Assembly: GCA_016858145.1 (NCBI GenBank)
Contig: JAEHOE010000016.1
Span: forward strand, 1,240,001-1,304,000
From: Edaphochlamys debaryana
Taxonomy: Eukaryota > Chlorophyta > Chlorophyceae > Chlamydomonadales
Length of the DNA stretch: 64,000 bases
Reading direction: 5' to 3'
The position numbers and the translations under genes are program-made. Under the pieces are notes generated by a model, which saw nothing but the letters and a program-made list of their open reading frames with translations, made no database searches and had not been told where the DNA came from. Positions 53,184 to 63,830 of the stretch are shown piece after piece. How positions within the stretch are numbered: the stretch's first letter is position 1; every line of letters starts with the position of its first letter.

Positions 53184-55406
53184 TCAGGGGCAGTCGGCCA
53201 TGTGCCCCGTCGAGTGACGGGCCACAGGGGCCTCGCCCCCCGCCGGGAACCCCCTGACACTCGGGCTGAGGCATGCGACAGCGGCGTAGCGGCGCAGGCG
53301 GCCCAGCAGCCCGCCGCCACGATCTCCCGCCGCGTCGACGTAACCCCGCGGCCCGCGGTCCCTAGGCGAAGGTCCCAGCTCCAGGCACCCGGGCGAGCCC
53401 GGACCGGCGGCGGCTCCAGGGCCGCCTAGCTGCGGCTTCGGCAGCCCCGACAGCCGCGTCGCTGACCCGGTCACTCGCAGGGAATGCGGTTGGGGCAGCG
53501 GCAGCCCCGAAGCGCTGCCGCGGCCGCGGCTGCCGCTGGGGTCATCGGCGGGAGAGGCCAGGAAGAGCGGCTGGGCCGCGGGGGGCGCCGACGCTGGGCG
53601 GATGCGGCCCAGCCAGCTGCCGAGCCGTGAAGCAGCTGGGAAGCGCCAGGCACTAGGGCTGCTGGGGTCAGACCATAGGTTGAGTAATGACGAGGAGCCT
53701 TTGAGGGAACAGCTGTCTCCCGGGCTCTTGGTGAGAGCCCAGCTGCTGGGGTCGCCGCCCACCGCGCCGCTGCCGCCGCTGGCGTCGCCGCTGCTCTGCC
53801 GTGCCAGCGGGGTGCCGCCGGCTCCGAGACCCGCATCCGCCGCCGCCGCCGCCGCCAGCTCCGCGGCCTCGTCGACGTCGCCGTACAGCTCGTAACTGAT
53901 GCCGCTGATCTCGCCCCCGACACCGGCGCAGACGGCCCCGACCGCGCTCCGCTGGACTGCGGCGGGGCTGCTTGTCCGAAAGTGGCAGGGCACTCGTAGC
54001 GCAGCCACGGGGCCTGTCCTCGCCGCTTCATACGGCTCCCTCACGCCCGCCGCCTCGGCCTCTCGGTCCTCCGTTATGGGCGCCAGGCTGCCGGTGCGCG
54101 GCAGGCTCAGTCGCGACGGCGCCGTCTTGCCTGCCGCCAGGGCCGCCAGCCTGGCCATGATCGCCGCGGCCTCGGCGTTGGTGGGGTGCGGAAGGTGCAG
54201 GAAGCTGTGGGTACGGGGTGCACGCCGGGCCGCCCCCAGCCCCAGGCGCCGAACCGGGGCGGACGCGCCGGTCGCGGACTGGTGCCGCACGACTCGCCTC
54301 GGCCGCCTCAGCCCCCCGTCAAAGCCGCACGCGAGCATGTCCGCTGTGAAGAGCTCCGCCGGCGCCAGGGCTAGGCCTTCCGGGGAGCGGTCGTGGGGTG
54401 TGTGGAGCAGGCCGCTGATGCTGGGCGCACGTGCAGGGCGGCCGTAACCAGAGGCGCTCTGGCTCAGGCCGCGGGCGGACTTCGGCGTCCAGCACTCCGA
54501 CGCCGCCTCCAGGTGAGGGGCGAGGAAGGCCACGGCTGGCTCATGCAGCTCCGGGAGCCCCGCTGCTGGGGGCGGCGCGGCTCGGGGCTCAGGCACGCAG
54601 CCCGCGGGCCCCCACATGTACTGGGAGGTGGTGGTGAAGACCGAGCAGTCCGCATCGCAGCGGGCGTCAGCCGGAGCTTCAGCTGTGCTGTTTAGCTCCG
54701 CCGCGGCATCGTGGGTCTGCAGCTCTACCACTGCCTCCTCTTCCGTTGCCTCCAGGGATGACGTCAGCGCTGGGCTGCTCGGGGCCCGGGCCACAAAGGG
54801 CGGCGCCAGCATGAGCAGCCCCTGCGATACATCGTAGATTGCCACTTCGAACGATCCGCCTTCATGTTGTGGCGCAGTGAGCTCCACGCTGCTGCGTGCT
54901 GCTGGTGTGGCGGTGGCAGGTCTGGAGGTGGTACTCCCCCAACAGCCAACTGCGGGGCCCGCTGGGAAGCCGGGGCCGGCGGGGTTGCTGGCGTCGCTCC
55001 AGCCCGTGTGCCAGACGTCGTCTGAGGGCTCCTCAGAGGGTGTGCCTGCCGTCAGACGCGCCTGTGCTGGCTGCTCTGTGCTGCAGGCTGGGCCCGGCAA
55101 CCTGTTGTGGCAGCGGTAGGGTTCGGGGAAGCGAGTTACGCGGCCGTGGCGTGGTGGGAAAAGATAAATGCACGTACCCAGTTGGCAGGTCGGCCCCGCC
55201 CCCCAGCAATGGATCTTCGTGTTGGTTAGCCGAAGGTTAGCTGCCACGGCTGCCACGCCCTGCCCGCGCTGATAGCGCCCACGCTGCGGTGCACAGCTGA
55301 TCAGGCCCGCCCCAGGGCTTGTTTGTCTGCCGCGCGTTGGTCGCTTGCTGTTGTCCCAACTTCGCGGTAAGTCAGGGATTTCGGTTCCCTGACGCCGTTC
55401 TTGCAC
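53184..55406 (-). CDS. Hypothetical long disordered protein (up to 740 aa)
   Basis: One uninterrupted frame of 740 codons with strongly GC-biased third positions and stretches such as GGEISGISYELYGDVDE, followed by Ala/Ser/Gly/Pro-rich, mostly disordered sequence. No catalytic motif, membrane segment or known domain was recognised. The first 100 or so codons look less coding-like; the true coding part may begin at an acceptor near 55.0-55.1 kb or an internal ATG, which would make this the last exon of a gene whose 5' part was not found. A regulatory or scaffold protein is possible, but no function can be assigned. Confidence 0.5.
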   Translation of the reverse strand: MQERRQGTEIPDLPRSWDNSKRPTRGRQTSPGAGLISCAPQRGRYQRGQGVAAVAANLRLTNTKIHCWGAGPTCQLGTCIYLFPPRHGRVTRFPEPYRCHNRLPGPACSTEQPAQARLTAGTPSEEPSDDVWHTGWSDASNPAGPGFPAGPAVGCWGSTTSRPATATPAARSSVELTAPQHEGGSFEVAIYDVSQGLLMLAPPFVARAPSSPALTSSLEATEEEAVVELQTHDAAAELNSTAEAPADARCDADCSVFTTTSQYMWGPAGCVPEPRAAPPPAAGLPELHEPAVAFLAPHLEAASECWTPKSARGLSQSASGYGRPARAPSISGLLHTPHDRSPEGLALAPAELFTADMLACGFDGGLRRPRRVVRHQSATGASAPVRRLGLGAARRAPRTHSFLHLPHPTNAEAAAIMARLAALAAGKTAPSRLSLPRTGSLAPITEDREAEAAGVREPYEAARTGPVAALRVPCHFRTSSPAAVQRSAVGAVCAGVGGEISGISYELYGDVDEAAELAAAAAADAGLGAGGTPLARQSSGDASGGSGAVGGDPSSWALTKSPGDSCSLKGSSSLLNLWSDPSSPSAWRFPAASRLGSWLGRIRPASAPPAAQPLFLASPADDPSGSRGRGSASGLPLPQPHSLRVTGSATRLSGLPKPQLGGPGAAAGPGSPGCLELGPSPRDRGPRGYVDAAGDRGGGLLGRLRRYAAVACLSPSVRGFPAGGEAPVARHSTGHMADCP

Positions 55407-57286
55407 CTCAGCTATACTGCTCTACAAGCCCGGATTGCGTACCCGAGGTATGCGTGTGAGAGGCCCAGCGCCATCCGATTTTGCTCCAGTGCAACTCCCG
55501 CCGCGCAGGCGGTCCAGACCGGCTGGCGGACACTTAACATGTTATCATCGCATGCTGGGTCGTGTGTTGTGTTCCCTGCGGGCCAGAGCGCCATAGGTGT
55601 AACGTTTCGGTCGTCGCGCCTCTGGCCGGGCCAATCAGCCATCAGGTCAATCGTGCTCACCCAATGCTGTTGAATCCTCCGAACGGCTTCCTAGGGCATC
55701 GGTTTAGTGGGTCTGTGCGTGTTTGGCGACAGACCCGAGGTCGCCCGTAGGCTGCTAAATGGTTGTCGCACGTCTTTGCTAGTTAGAGCGTTTATGTGAT
55801 AAGCTGGTGGGTAAAGAACAACACGCGCGGGGCGTGTTGTCTGGGCTCCGCGCGTACTGTCTGGATGAATTGTGCGGGAAGCCGAATACTGTGAAGACGG
55901 TTACGCCCAAGGCCTGTACACAGAAGTGCGGTGTCGGGCTACTTTCCTACCTCGCGACGCGCCTGATGGGCATCCGGAAGTTGTCAAACCGCACGGCGGC
56001 CTTGTTCAGTCGCCCGTGGTGCTGCACATCAACCTTTAATGGCTTTCTGGACTCAGTCCCTGGAGGTGCTGGAGGTTGACAGTTTCGGGTCCGGTCATGG
56101 CCTGGACGGACTGAGCCGCACAACGGCTCGCGCTACCCATTGCGCCGCGCGACAAACCTGTGGCGCGCCCCGAGGAGCCCGCTTGCTGCAAGCCTCGGCA
56201 CGATGACAAGTGGTACACTCGCTTGTCACAGCCCGGGTAAAGTTCCAACTGGGAGCTGGCGCCGCAATGGCTGAAGTCTGCACCGAGCGGTCTGAAGCCG
56301 TGAAGGCACCCGCTCCGCAGGTCAGCACGCTAGCATCCTTGTCTGCACGGTTGCTGCTGGAACCCGTCGCCTGCGGAGGCCGCCACCCGGCCAACCGTGG
56401 CAGCTGCGCTCACCGCCTGGCGCCTCCAGCTGGCGGTCACTCCTCTCCGTAATTTCGATCCCCTCGGTTGCGGCTAGCCAGTTGCGGCCTGGTCTGGCCT
56501 GGTGATCTCGCTTGAACCGAATCGCTCAGATATGCCTTCAAATGCTTTCACTGAAGGCTTCAGGGCCGCCTGCTCCCCAGGAGCCAGGACTCGCGCAGGT
56601 CGCGCTCTCACTCGGCGCGCTCACCCTTCTGGCGTGTCCGCCCACCCGGCAGACACCGGGCCTTGACACTCCCGAACCCGCCGCATGTCAACAGCTTCGC
56701 TTACTACCCACGGCGGCGTCCTCCCAACTGTCCCAACTGTCCCAGCTCCCAAGGCTCCCATTGGCCCCTCCTTAACCCGGCTGGGAGGCCTGAGCCGGAG
56801 AGCCGCTCGCGGCTTTGACCTTTGCACTACTGATTGTAACCCCGGTCCTCCTCATTCATCAACGCGTGTCCCCGTTGGCCACTCGCCTCGTTGCCAGGGG
56901 GTGCTGGTGAGTCGCACCCGCACGCGCCCTCGTCACATCTTGTCCGGGCTCCGTTGCCCTGCCTGCGCGCCGGTGTGCACCCGGCTGGCCGCTACTCCCG
57001 CGCTCGTGCCACCGCCGCCTGCTAGGAGGCCCATACTATCGAGGCCCATACCCCGCGGGCGCTTAACGCCTCTCAGCTGGTGCTCGGAGGCGGTTCCTGC
57101 TGTGATCATCGCATCCTGCTAGCCCGCCCAGCTGAACCGTGCGCCGTCCGCCCATCATCATCACACGGTCCCCATCGCTGCGCCTTGTCCCCACCCCCGG
57201 TACTCTGCATCATGACTCGCAACAAGGCTGGAGCCCGGCATCGGCTCCAATCCGTCGTATCGCTGTGACGCTCATCGCTATGCCGC
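55407..57286. other. Spacer, no gene recognised
   Basis: No motif-bearing frame. It may include the 5' region of the disordered-protein gene and the GT90 3' UTR. A CCCAACTGT/CCCAGCTC microrepeat lies at about 56728-56758. Confidence 0.45.
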
Positions 57287-60200
57287 TCATCGCCTCCGAC
57301 TGAGCCGGCCCAGCTCTTTCACAAAGCGGTCGTCCCGGGGCCAAGCCCGGCCCGACGCATGCAGCCGCCTCAGCTCCTCCATGCTCCACTTCTCCGCCGC
57401 CGCCCCCTGCCCGTCTGGATCCACATCGCCGTACTTGATCAGCACGTCGCTGTACCTGCGGGTGTTGGTAAGTGAAGGTTGGCGGCGGTTGGCAGTCGCG
57501 GTTGGCGGTCAGAGAGGGAGTACTCCCAGTCCCCCCGTGCCCCCTGCCGTGGGGGGAGCGAGTTGAGCACCGCCCACCTGCACGCCTTGGCGGACCGGCC
57601 GTGGGACGCCAGGAACTTGACCTCCTGCGGTCGGGACGTGGGTACACACAGGAGGGCTCATGTGGCGACCGTTTCGCGAGGGCAAACCGGACTGGCACCA
57701 GGCTGGGCGCGCTTCATCATCCCCCCCGCCCCTGTCAGGCCTGTGGCGCAATCGATGACGTGGCGTAGCCCCATGGCTGGAAGCAAGCCCTACTTCCCAT
57801 CGGAGTATGTGCCAAGCCTCCCACTCCATTCCAGTTGTTGCTAGGCCTATGTACGGGTAGCGCTTGGCCATGTCATCCCGCCCAGGCCTGCCTGGCCTAG
57901 CCTCTGGCTGGCAAGCTGACATCAGGTGGGCCGAAACATGCGGGAAGAGCGTGTACGGCGCGCAGTACATCTGCCGTACCTGTACGAGCGGGACGCACAT
58001 CTGGCGCCGCTTGCAATCGGGCTTGTACCTGGTGGGGGACAGGGAAGGGACGGGGGCGGAGGAGGGCAGTGAGACTGCGCGGGGAGCCCCGGTCCCCAGC
58101 TTACCAGGCCCCCAGCCCCGCCCCCCCGCCCCCTCTCTCCCCCGCACCTGACCCGCTTGGACAGCTCTGTTATGAGCCGGAAGAGGTAGCACAGCCGCGC
58201 CTGGCGCGAGAGGTGGTGCAGCGCGAAGCGGCGCGCCTCCTCGGCGATGCGCCGGGCCTCGGCGTCGTGCGCCTGCAGCCACTCCACGGCCTGGAGGGGG
58301 GGGAGGGGGGGAGGGGGCATGGGGGTTTGAGGAGGGAGTGAGAGGTGAAGGAGGTGGGTACAGAGGTGGGTGCATGATGTTGCAGGAAGGAGGGCAGCAC
58401 CCCGCTGTCAGGGCTCTGAAGTCTGAGCCCCGATGCCCACCTCAATGAGGTCGTCCGAGTGCTTCAGCATGAACCTGCAGCGGTAGTGCCGTAGTGAAGG
58501 GAGGTGGGTGAGAAGAAAAGCCCTAAACCCCCCTCCTTTCCCTCCTCTCCCTCCTCTCCCTCCTCTCTCTCCTCTCCCTCCTCTCCCTCCTCTCCCTCCT
58601 CCCCCTCCTCCCCCTCCTCTCCCTCCTCCCCCGGCCCACCCAACCCCTCCTCCCCGGCGCTCACGGCACAAATTGCACGTAGGGCTTGATTGCGTCATAA
58701 TAGAAACCGAAGCGAGTGGACTCGGCCTACAGGGGCGCAAGGGGACAAGTCGGCAAGGCTGCACGCAGAGATGGGAGGGAAAGCAGCCCACACACAACGA
58801 ACATAAGTCCTGGCAAGGGTGTGTGGGAAAGGGGCCGGACTCTCCAACACAAACGGCCCCGGTGCCCCGGCTCCCCACCCCACCCAAGACTGCCCGCACG
58901 CCCCACCCGCAGGATGGTGCTGCCCATGAGCAGGTACTTGTCGAACTTTGAGCTGATGGACCAGCCTGCAGGCGGTTGGCGGTTGGCAGTTGGCGGTTAC
59001 TTGTGCTCTAACCCTTTCCGTGTTCGCCTGCTTCCCTTTCACCTCCTCTCTTCCTCCCCCTACCCCCTCCCCCTTCCCCCCCTCCCCCTTCCCACCTCCA
59101 CCTCCCCCCCCCCTCACCGTCCGTGGACACGATGTACCGGAATGCGTTCTGCTTGTGCAGCGGCACGGGGTGGCCGTGCGCCAGGTCGTGGGCATCCAGG
59201 AGGTCGGGGCGGGCGAAGGAGAGGTTGCTGACGTGGGTGCGGGGGCACTTCATGACCTGGGGGTGGGGTGGTGGGGTGGGGTGGGGTGGGTGCGGGAGCG
59301 GGTTTGGATTCGGACGGCGAGACTGCGGCGGCCAGCCCACGCCGCGGGCGCCAAGTCGCCATCAGTTGCTGTGGTAAAGCAGGACCCAGGCTGAAAGTCC
59401 CCCGCCCCTCCCTCGTCCTTCCCTGCCCCCCATCTGCACCTGTCCGTCTTCGGTCTTCTGCCACGAAATGTAGTGCGTGCAGAAAGCGTTCCAGCGCCCA
59501 AACGCGATCTGGCGGGAAGAGGCGTGAGGGCATCGGATCTGCGACCTGCGGTTGCGCTCTTCCAGCCCCTCTCGCGGGGCCTTGCTCGTCCTCCTCCCAA
59601 CCAACCCCTCTCACCCACGCGCCTGCCCTCCCCGCCGGGCCCGTCTCCATGCCCACATCGTCCACTCCCTTCATCCACCGCCCCAGCCCCTGCAGCGCCC
59701 CCTCCGCCTGTCAAGCAAACCTCCGATTGCCGCACGCCTCCCTTCCCTCAGCCCCCACCCCCAGCACTGCCGCCACCACCAGGCCCCAGGCAACACCGCC
59801 ACCCACCTGCGGGACACCTCTACGGGCCCTCCTCGGGGCCCCCCAAGTACCGCCCCTGCGTAGGCTCCTTGGGTTGCTGCGCACACAACCCTCCTCTTAG
59901 CCCCCACCCCCCACCCCACCCTCATACAGCAGGCCCCACCTGCTTGCGCTCCTCCCAGGGTATCCCCGCAATGCCCGTGATCTGGGCCTCCAGAGCGTCG
60001 AAGGAGTCGTCGGGGCACCTGGGGGGGGGGGAGAGGAGGAGCCCGGGGGTGTATCCTAATGGACCCTGGTGTGCGTTGCTGGCAGAGTGGCAGAGAGGCA
60101 CCGTGCAGGCAGACAGGTCCCCAAAGCGTCAAAGGAGCCGTGGGGCCACCTGGGGGCGGAGAGGGGTGGGGGAGGGACAAGGGCCGGGGGGGCGGACGCC

Positions 60201-62405
60201 GGTGCGGGGGCGTAAGCGTCGGGCGGTTTGCGCTTTGCAGTGTGGCAGAAAAGCGGCGTGGAATCTGGTGTGCGCCGTTGGCAATGCGGCATTCATAGGA
60301 CAACCTGGACCACAAGAGCGTCGAAAATGCCCTTCTCAGGGCACCTGGAGGCGGGCACCTCATCCGGCGTGCATGGCAATACCGCATGGCTACTTGCCTG
60401 AACGCGCCCGAGTACGGCACCACGAGCACCGCGTTCTCCTTCCACTTGCTCCATGACACCACGGCGGGCGTACCACTGCCGTACGGCCACGCGGACTTGC
60501 CGTCCTTGACGACGGTGTACGAGGGCGCGTTGTCGCCTACATGGGCGGTACGGGCGATACAGGCGGTACAGGCGGTACAGGTCAGGGGGCTCCCACGCTG
60601 GACCGCATGCTCTAATCCAGGCGGGCGTCCACCGCACTGCGCCGCAGCGCGGGGGGGACTCCGTTACGGCAAAGGCGCTTCAGTCTGGCATGGGCCGCGA
60701 AAGAGCGGGATGGTGGCCGCTTCTATATAACCCCATGGCCCCACCTATCCGGGCGCTGCGGCGGCCTTGCCACCCACTGGGAGACCCCGCCCGGGCCCTC
60801 ACCGTGCCACCAGGTCAGCTCTACGTCTGGCAGGCTGCAGGCGTGCGGGGGGAGGGGGCCGAGGGGCAGGCTGATTAAGATGGACCGAGCGGGGGAGGGA
60901 TCGAGAAGAAGGGCGGGAAGCGCAGGAGGGCGGGGGTGGGTGGAGACCAGAGGCGGGCGCACGGATGAGCCCTGGGCCGGATACAGCGGAAGGGGACCCC
61001 CGCCTAGACCCCTCTGCCACCTCAAAGCGCCCGCGGCACCCGTGCACGAAACCGAGCCTGGCCCCTCCACCATGCCCCTCCCCCCTGTGCCGGGGGTATT
61101 GAGCCCAGGCAGCTAGGCGCAAGACGCCCCGCGGATCCCGCCGGCAGGACTCTCGGCACCGCCCGTGGGAGCACCCGACACGCCGCTGCCCACCTGTAGA
61201 CCTGCAGGGGCATTGGGGGGAGGGGGGGGGGCGGATTGGCGGAGGTTGGGCCTCCTGGGCTCCTGTTATGCTCGCTGCCCTCACACGCTCAGGGGGTCGC
61301 AGAAGAAGATGGGTTCAGCGCTTAGTGCTGGTCAACGTCAATGCGTCACCGGCCGCACCTGGCTGGTCTCGTACAGCTCCACCAGCAGGCCCAGGAACTC
61401 GAACGACCCGGTCTTGTCGGTCGGGAGCAAGTTAGTCACGTAGCTGCAGCGGGCGGCAGAGGCGGGCGGTCGGGCGGGGTGGGTCGCGGCGGCACAGGGT
61501 TACGAGGCGAGCGCCGGCCGGACGGTCAGCAATGTCTCTCTGGCGACTCCATGTAAGCCCCACGGCTCTGTGCCGCCGCCTGTCCGCAGCGTGAGGCGCA
61601 TGGTCTCAGGAGCAACGCCTTTTGATTCTCTCTGAGAGGCATTACATGCCGACCGCATGCCTTCGCCGGGGCAAGGCGCTGGGCCCCTCTGTCTGCTCAC
61701 ACGGTGCCATTCTGGATGAGGTAGCGCTGGGGCTTGTTGCAGTTCTCCTCCTCGCCGCCCTCCTGCACCAGGGACGGGTCCAGGGAGGGGCCCAGGTGGC
61801 AGGGCGGAAGGGTGGTTTGAGGGACAGGAGGAGGGCGAGCCGAAAGAAGGGGCGGCAGGGCGCGCGCCTGCTGCCCAAGCCCCTTCACCCATGGACACAT
61901 ATCGTATGACATCCCCTCCGTGGCCCCTGTCCCCTCAACCCAGATGCCCCAGGGTCCCCTGCTTCATGTGTCCAAGCCAGCGGCGGCTGTGTGCACGGAT
62001 CCATCCGTGGCCCTCTCTCCTGCCCGGCCCGACCTTCCAGTTCTCAATATCGCAGTACTGGCAGACCGATGTCGCTGCTTCTTCTGAGATGCCTCCCTGT
62101 TCGTCAAAGAACTTCATGTCCTCTGCAATCCTGGAGTTTGGGCCGGGCCAAGGAAGCCGGGAGTTGAGGGGGGAGTTGAGGGGGGGAATGCCCGCAACAT
62201 CCGCGTGCGGGTTTTCGCCACCCGTGCTCCAAGATGCCAGTCCCTGGACGTCAGCGTCTTACCTAGCCTCGATCGCCGGGTGCAGGTCGCACGAGGTCTT
62301 CTTGGGCGGGAGCCATGTGCCCTCGCCCTGACTGCCCGCGACTTGCCCAGCTACTGAGAGCAAGATCACACCGAGGATGGCGCCAGAGAGCGCCATATAG
62401 CACAT
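57287..62405 (-). CDS. GT90 (CAP10/KDELC-like) glycosyltransferase
   Basis: Secretory-pathway glycosyltransferase of family GT90, which includes fungal CAP10 and animal POGLUT/KDELC enzymes; the sugar and acceptor cannot be read. Seventeen exons join in phase to 471 aa: 62405-62263, 62130-62034, 61762-61701, 61443-61359, 61201-61194 (8 nt), 60834-60803, 60536-60398, 60018-59940, 59508-59440, 59256-59118, 58965-58907, 58726-58665, 58474-58441, 58290-58148, 58028-57980, 57624-57578, 57455-57287. An N-terminal hydrophobic signal or anchor is followed by NCNKPQRYLIQNGTV, PDVELTWWHG, PWEERKQIAFGRWN (the W..R..AFxRG region), VPLHKQNAFRYIVSTDG, KFDKYLLMGSTIL, then YYDAIKPYVQFVPF and an Arg-rich helical region. 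The protein ends LGRLSRRR with no KDEL-type retrieval signal. The donor after 60398 is GC (CAG|GCAAGT). An ATG nine bases downstream (62396) is an alternative start. Confidence 0.9.
58529..58632 (-). repeat. (CTCCCTCCT)n homopyrimidine tract in a GT90 intron
   Basis: About 100 nt of almost pure C/T on the plus strand, built from CTCCCTCCT variants, lie between exons 58665-58726 and 58441-58474. It could form triplex DNA and is likely length-variable. Confidence 0.9.
60123..60356 (-). repeat. Two echoes of a GT90 exon 5' edge
   Basis: The exon 59940-60018 begins after CAG with GTGCCCCGACGACTCCTTCG. Degenerate copies of the acceptor and exon start lie upstream in the transcript at about 60123-60160 (offset 131) and 60318-60356 (offset a further 195). 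The copies would read as WPHGSFDAL and CPEKGIFDAL and then run to stops. Neighbouring intron sequence is repeated too. Confidence 0.8.
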
Positions 62406-63830
62406 CGCGCTGCCTCTGAAGACCGGTCTTCCTAGCAAGGAACGCCCGACGAATGTCGCCAGACTCTCAGCACATCCGAGCTTCCTCCATCGCTGATCTT
62501 GAGCCAGCTGACCTAGCCTTCAAATCATTTGATCAGAGGAGCAAGGAAGGGGCCGACGTCGTGTGCCAAGTGCCCGCCAGTTGGACGGGAGGCCGAGACA
62601 CAGGGTTCAGCGCTAAAAACTGATTGAGTTGATTGCGTTGCTCACATGAACCAAGTTGCTTCACGGAGGAACGCGCTGACGCACGGTCGCGGCACGTACC
62701 CGCCGACCCGCGTTCGTCCCGCGTTCGCGGAGCGAACCTCCCGGCCCTCCCCGGCCTGCCCGGCCACAGTCGAAGCCCGGCCACAGTCGAAGCCCTCGGA
62801 CACGGCTCGCAGCAGCCCTACAGAATCCTCTCAACTCCTGACGGTTCTGGTGCAATGCTGCCAACAGCGGTAGCCATTGCAGCACTGAACGCTCAGGTGC
62901 TGGCGGCGGCCCTGGAACACCATACGGGGGCCGACGGATAAGGACTGACAGCGACTTATGCGGGTAATGCTAAGGGGTTGGGGTGGGACGGGGGGCGTCC
63001 AGGCAAGGGCCACACAGCGCAGGCTTTCCCGACGATGCAGTGCAGATGTGCGCGCTCGCAGCCAAGGAGTTCGCGGCTTGATGCATTCAGGGTCGAGTCC
63101 TACGATGGCCGGGGATTTGGGGGAGGGGGTGTTTGGCCAGCGGGGAAAGTGACGGGAGTGTGCTGTCCGCAACCGCAGCCGGGGGGAACCGGGGGGAACG
63201 TGGCAAAGGTGCATGTGTTTCCCAGCAGGTTTCCCAACACGTACGGGCGATGATGAGGGCTTGTTGGAGAGCTGTTTCCTAGTGTTACCATATTCACAAG
63301 TTACATTTAAAGCACCTCTGCTGACTTGACCTGCTGCTCTACTTCTCGCGCCCGACCTTCGCATGTCCCACTTGAGAAGACTGCGGTAGCTCACGCTCAG
63401 CGCCGTAGCCCGCGGATGAATTGTAACCTAGCGCGGTTAGCGCTGCCAGAGCAATGGCATTCGAGCCCTCGCCTTTGCCTCTCAGAGCATCCCACGTCTT
63501 CTTTTTGCGTCGGCTTCTTGAGGAGCGGGCACCTGGTGCTCAGACTACACTAGGGGAACTGCCAACTGGACAGGTGAGGAGGCTGGGTAACAGCGGGCCA
63601 AGGGTTGGATTCCCACTGCGCTTGCGACGCATGCGAAGGCCTGCAGCACGCTGCTGCCGCCTCCCGAGCTTCCCATGGCACTCTTGTTACTCACAATGGA
63701 AATCGAGTCGCCTCCCAATCGAGTCGCGTACGGTCCTTCCTAACCCCCAGCTTGCCCTTCCTGCCCCGCCTACTAGCAACCTTCAGGCCTCAAGCGCTAC
63801 ATATGCCGGCCAGCCTGCACTTGTACGTTG
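62406..63830. other. Right-hand spacer, no gene recognised
   Basis: It should contain the GT90 promoter (minus strand). A 17-bp exact tandem duplication (CGGCCACAGTCGAAGCC) lies at 62761-62794. No coding pattern was recognised. Confidence 0.45.
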
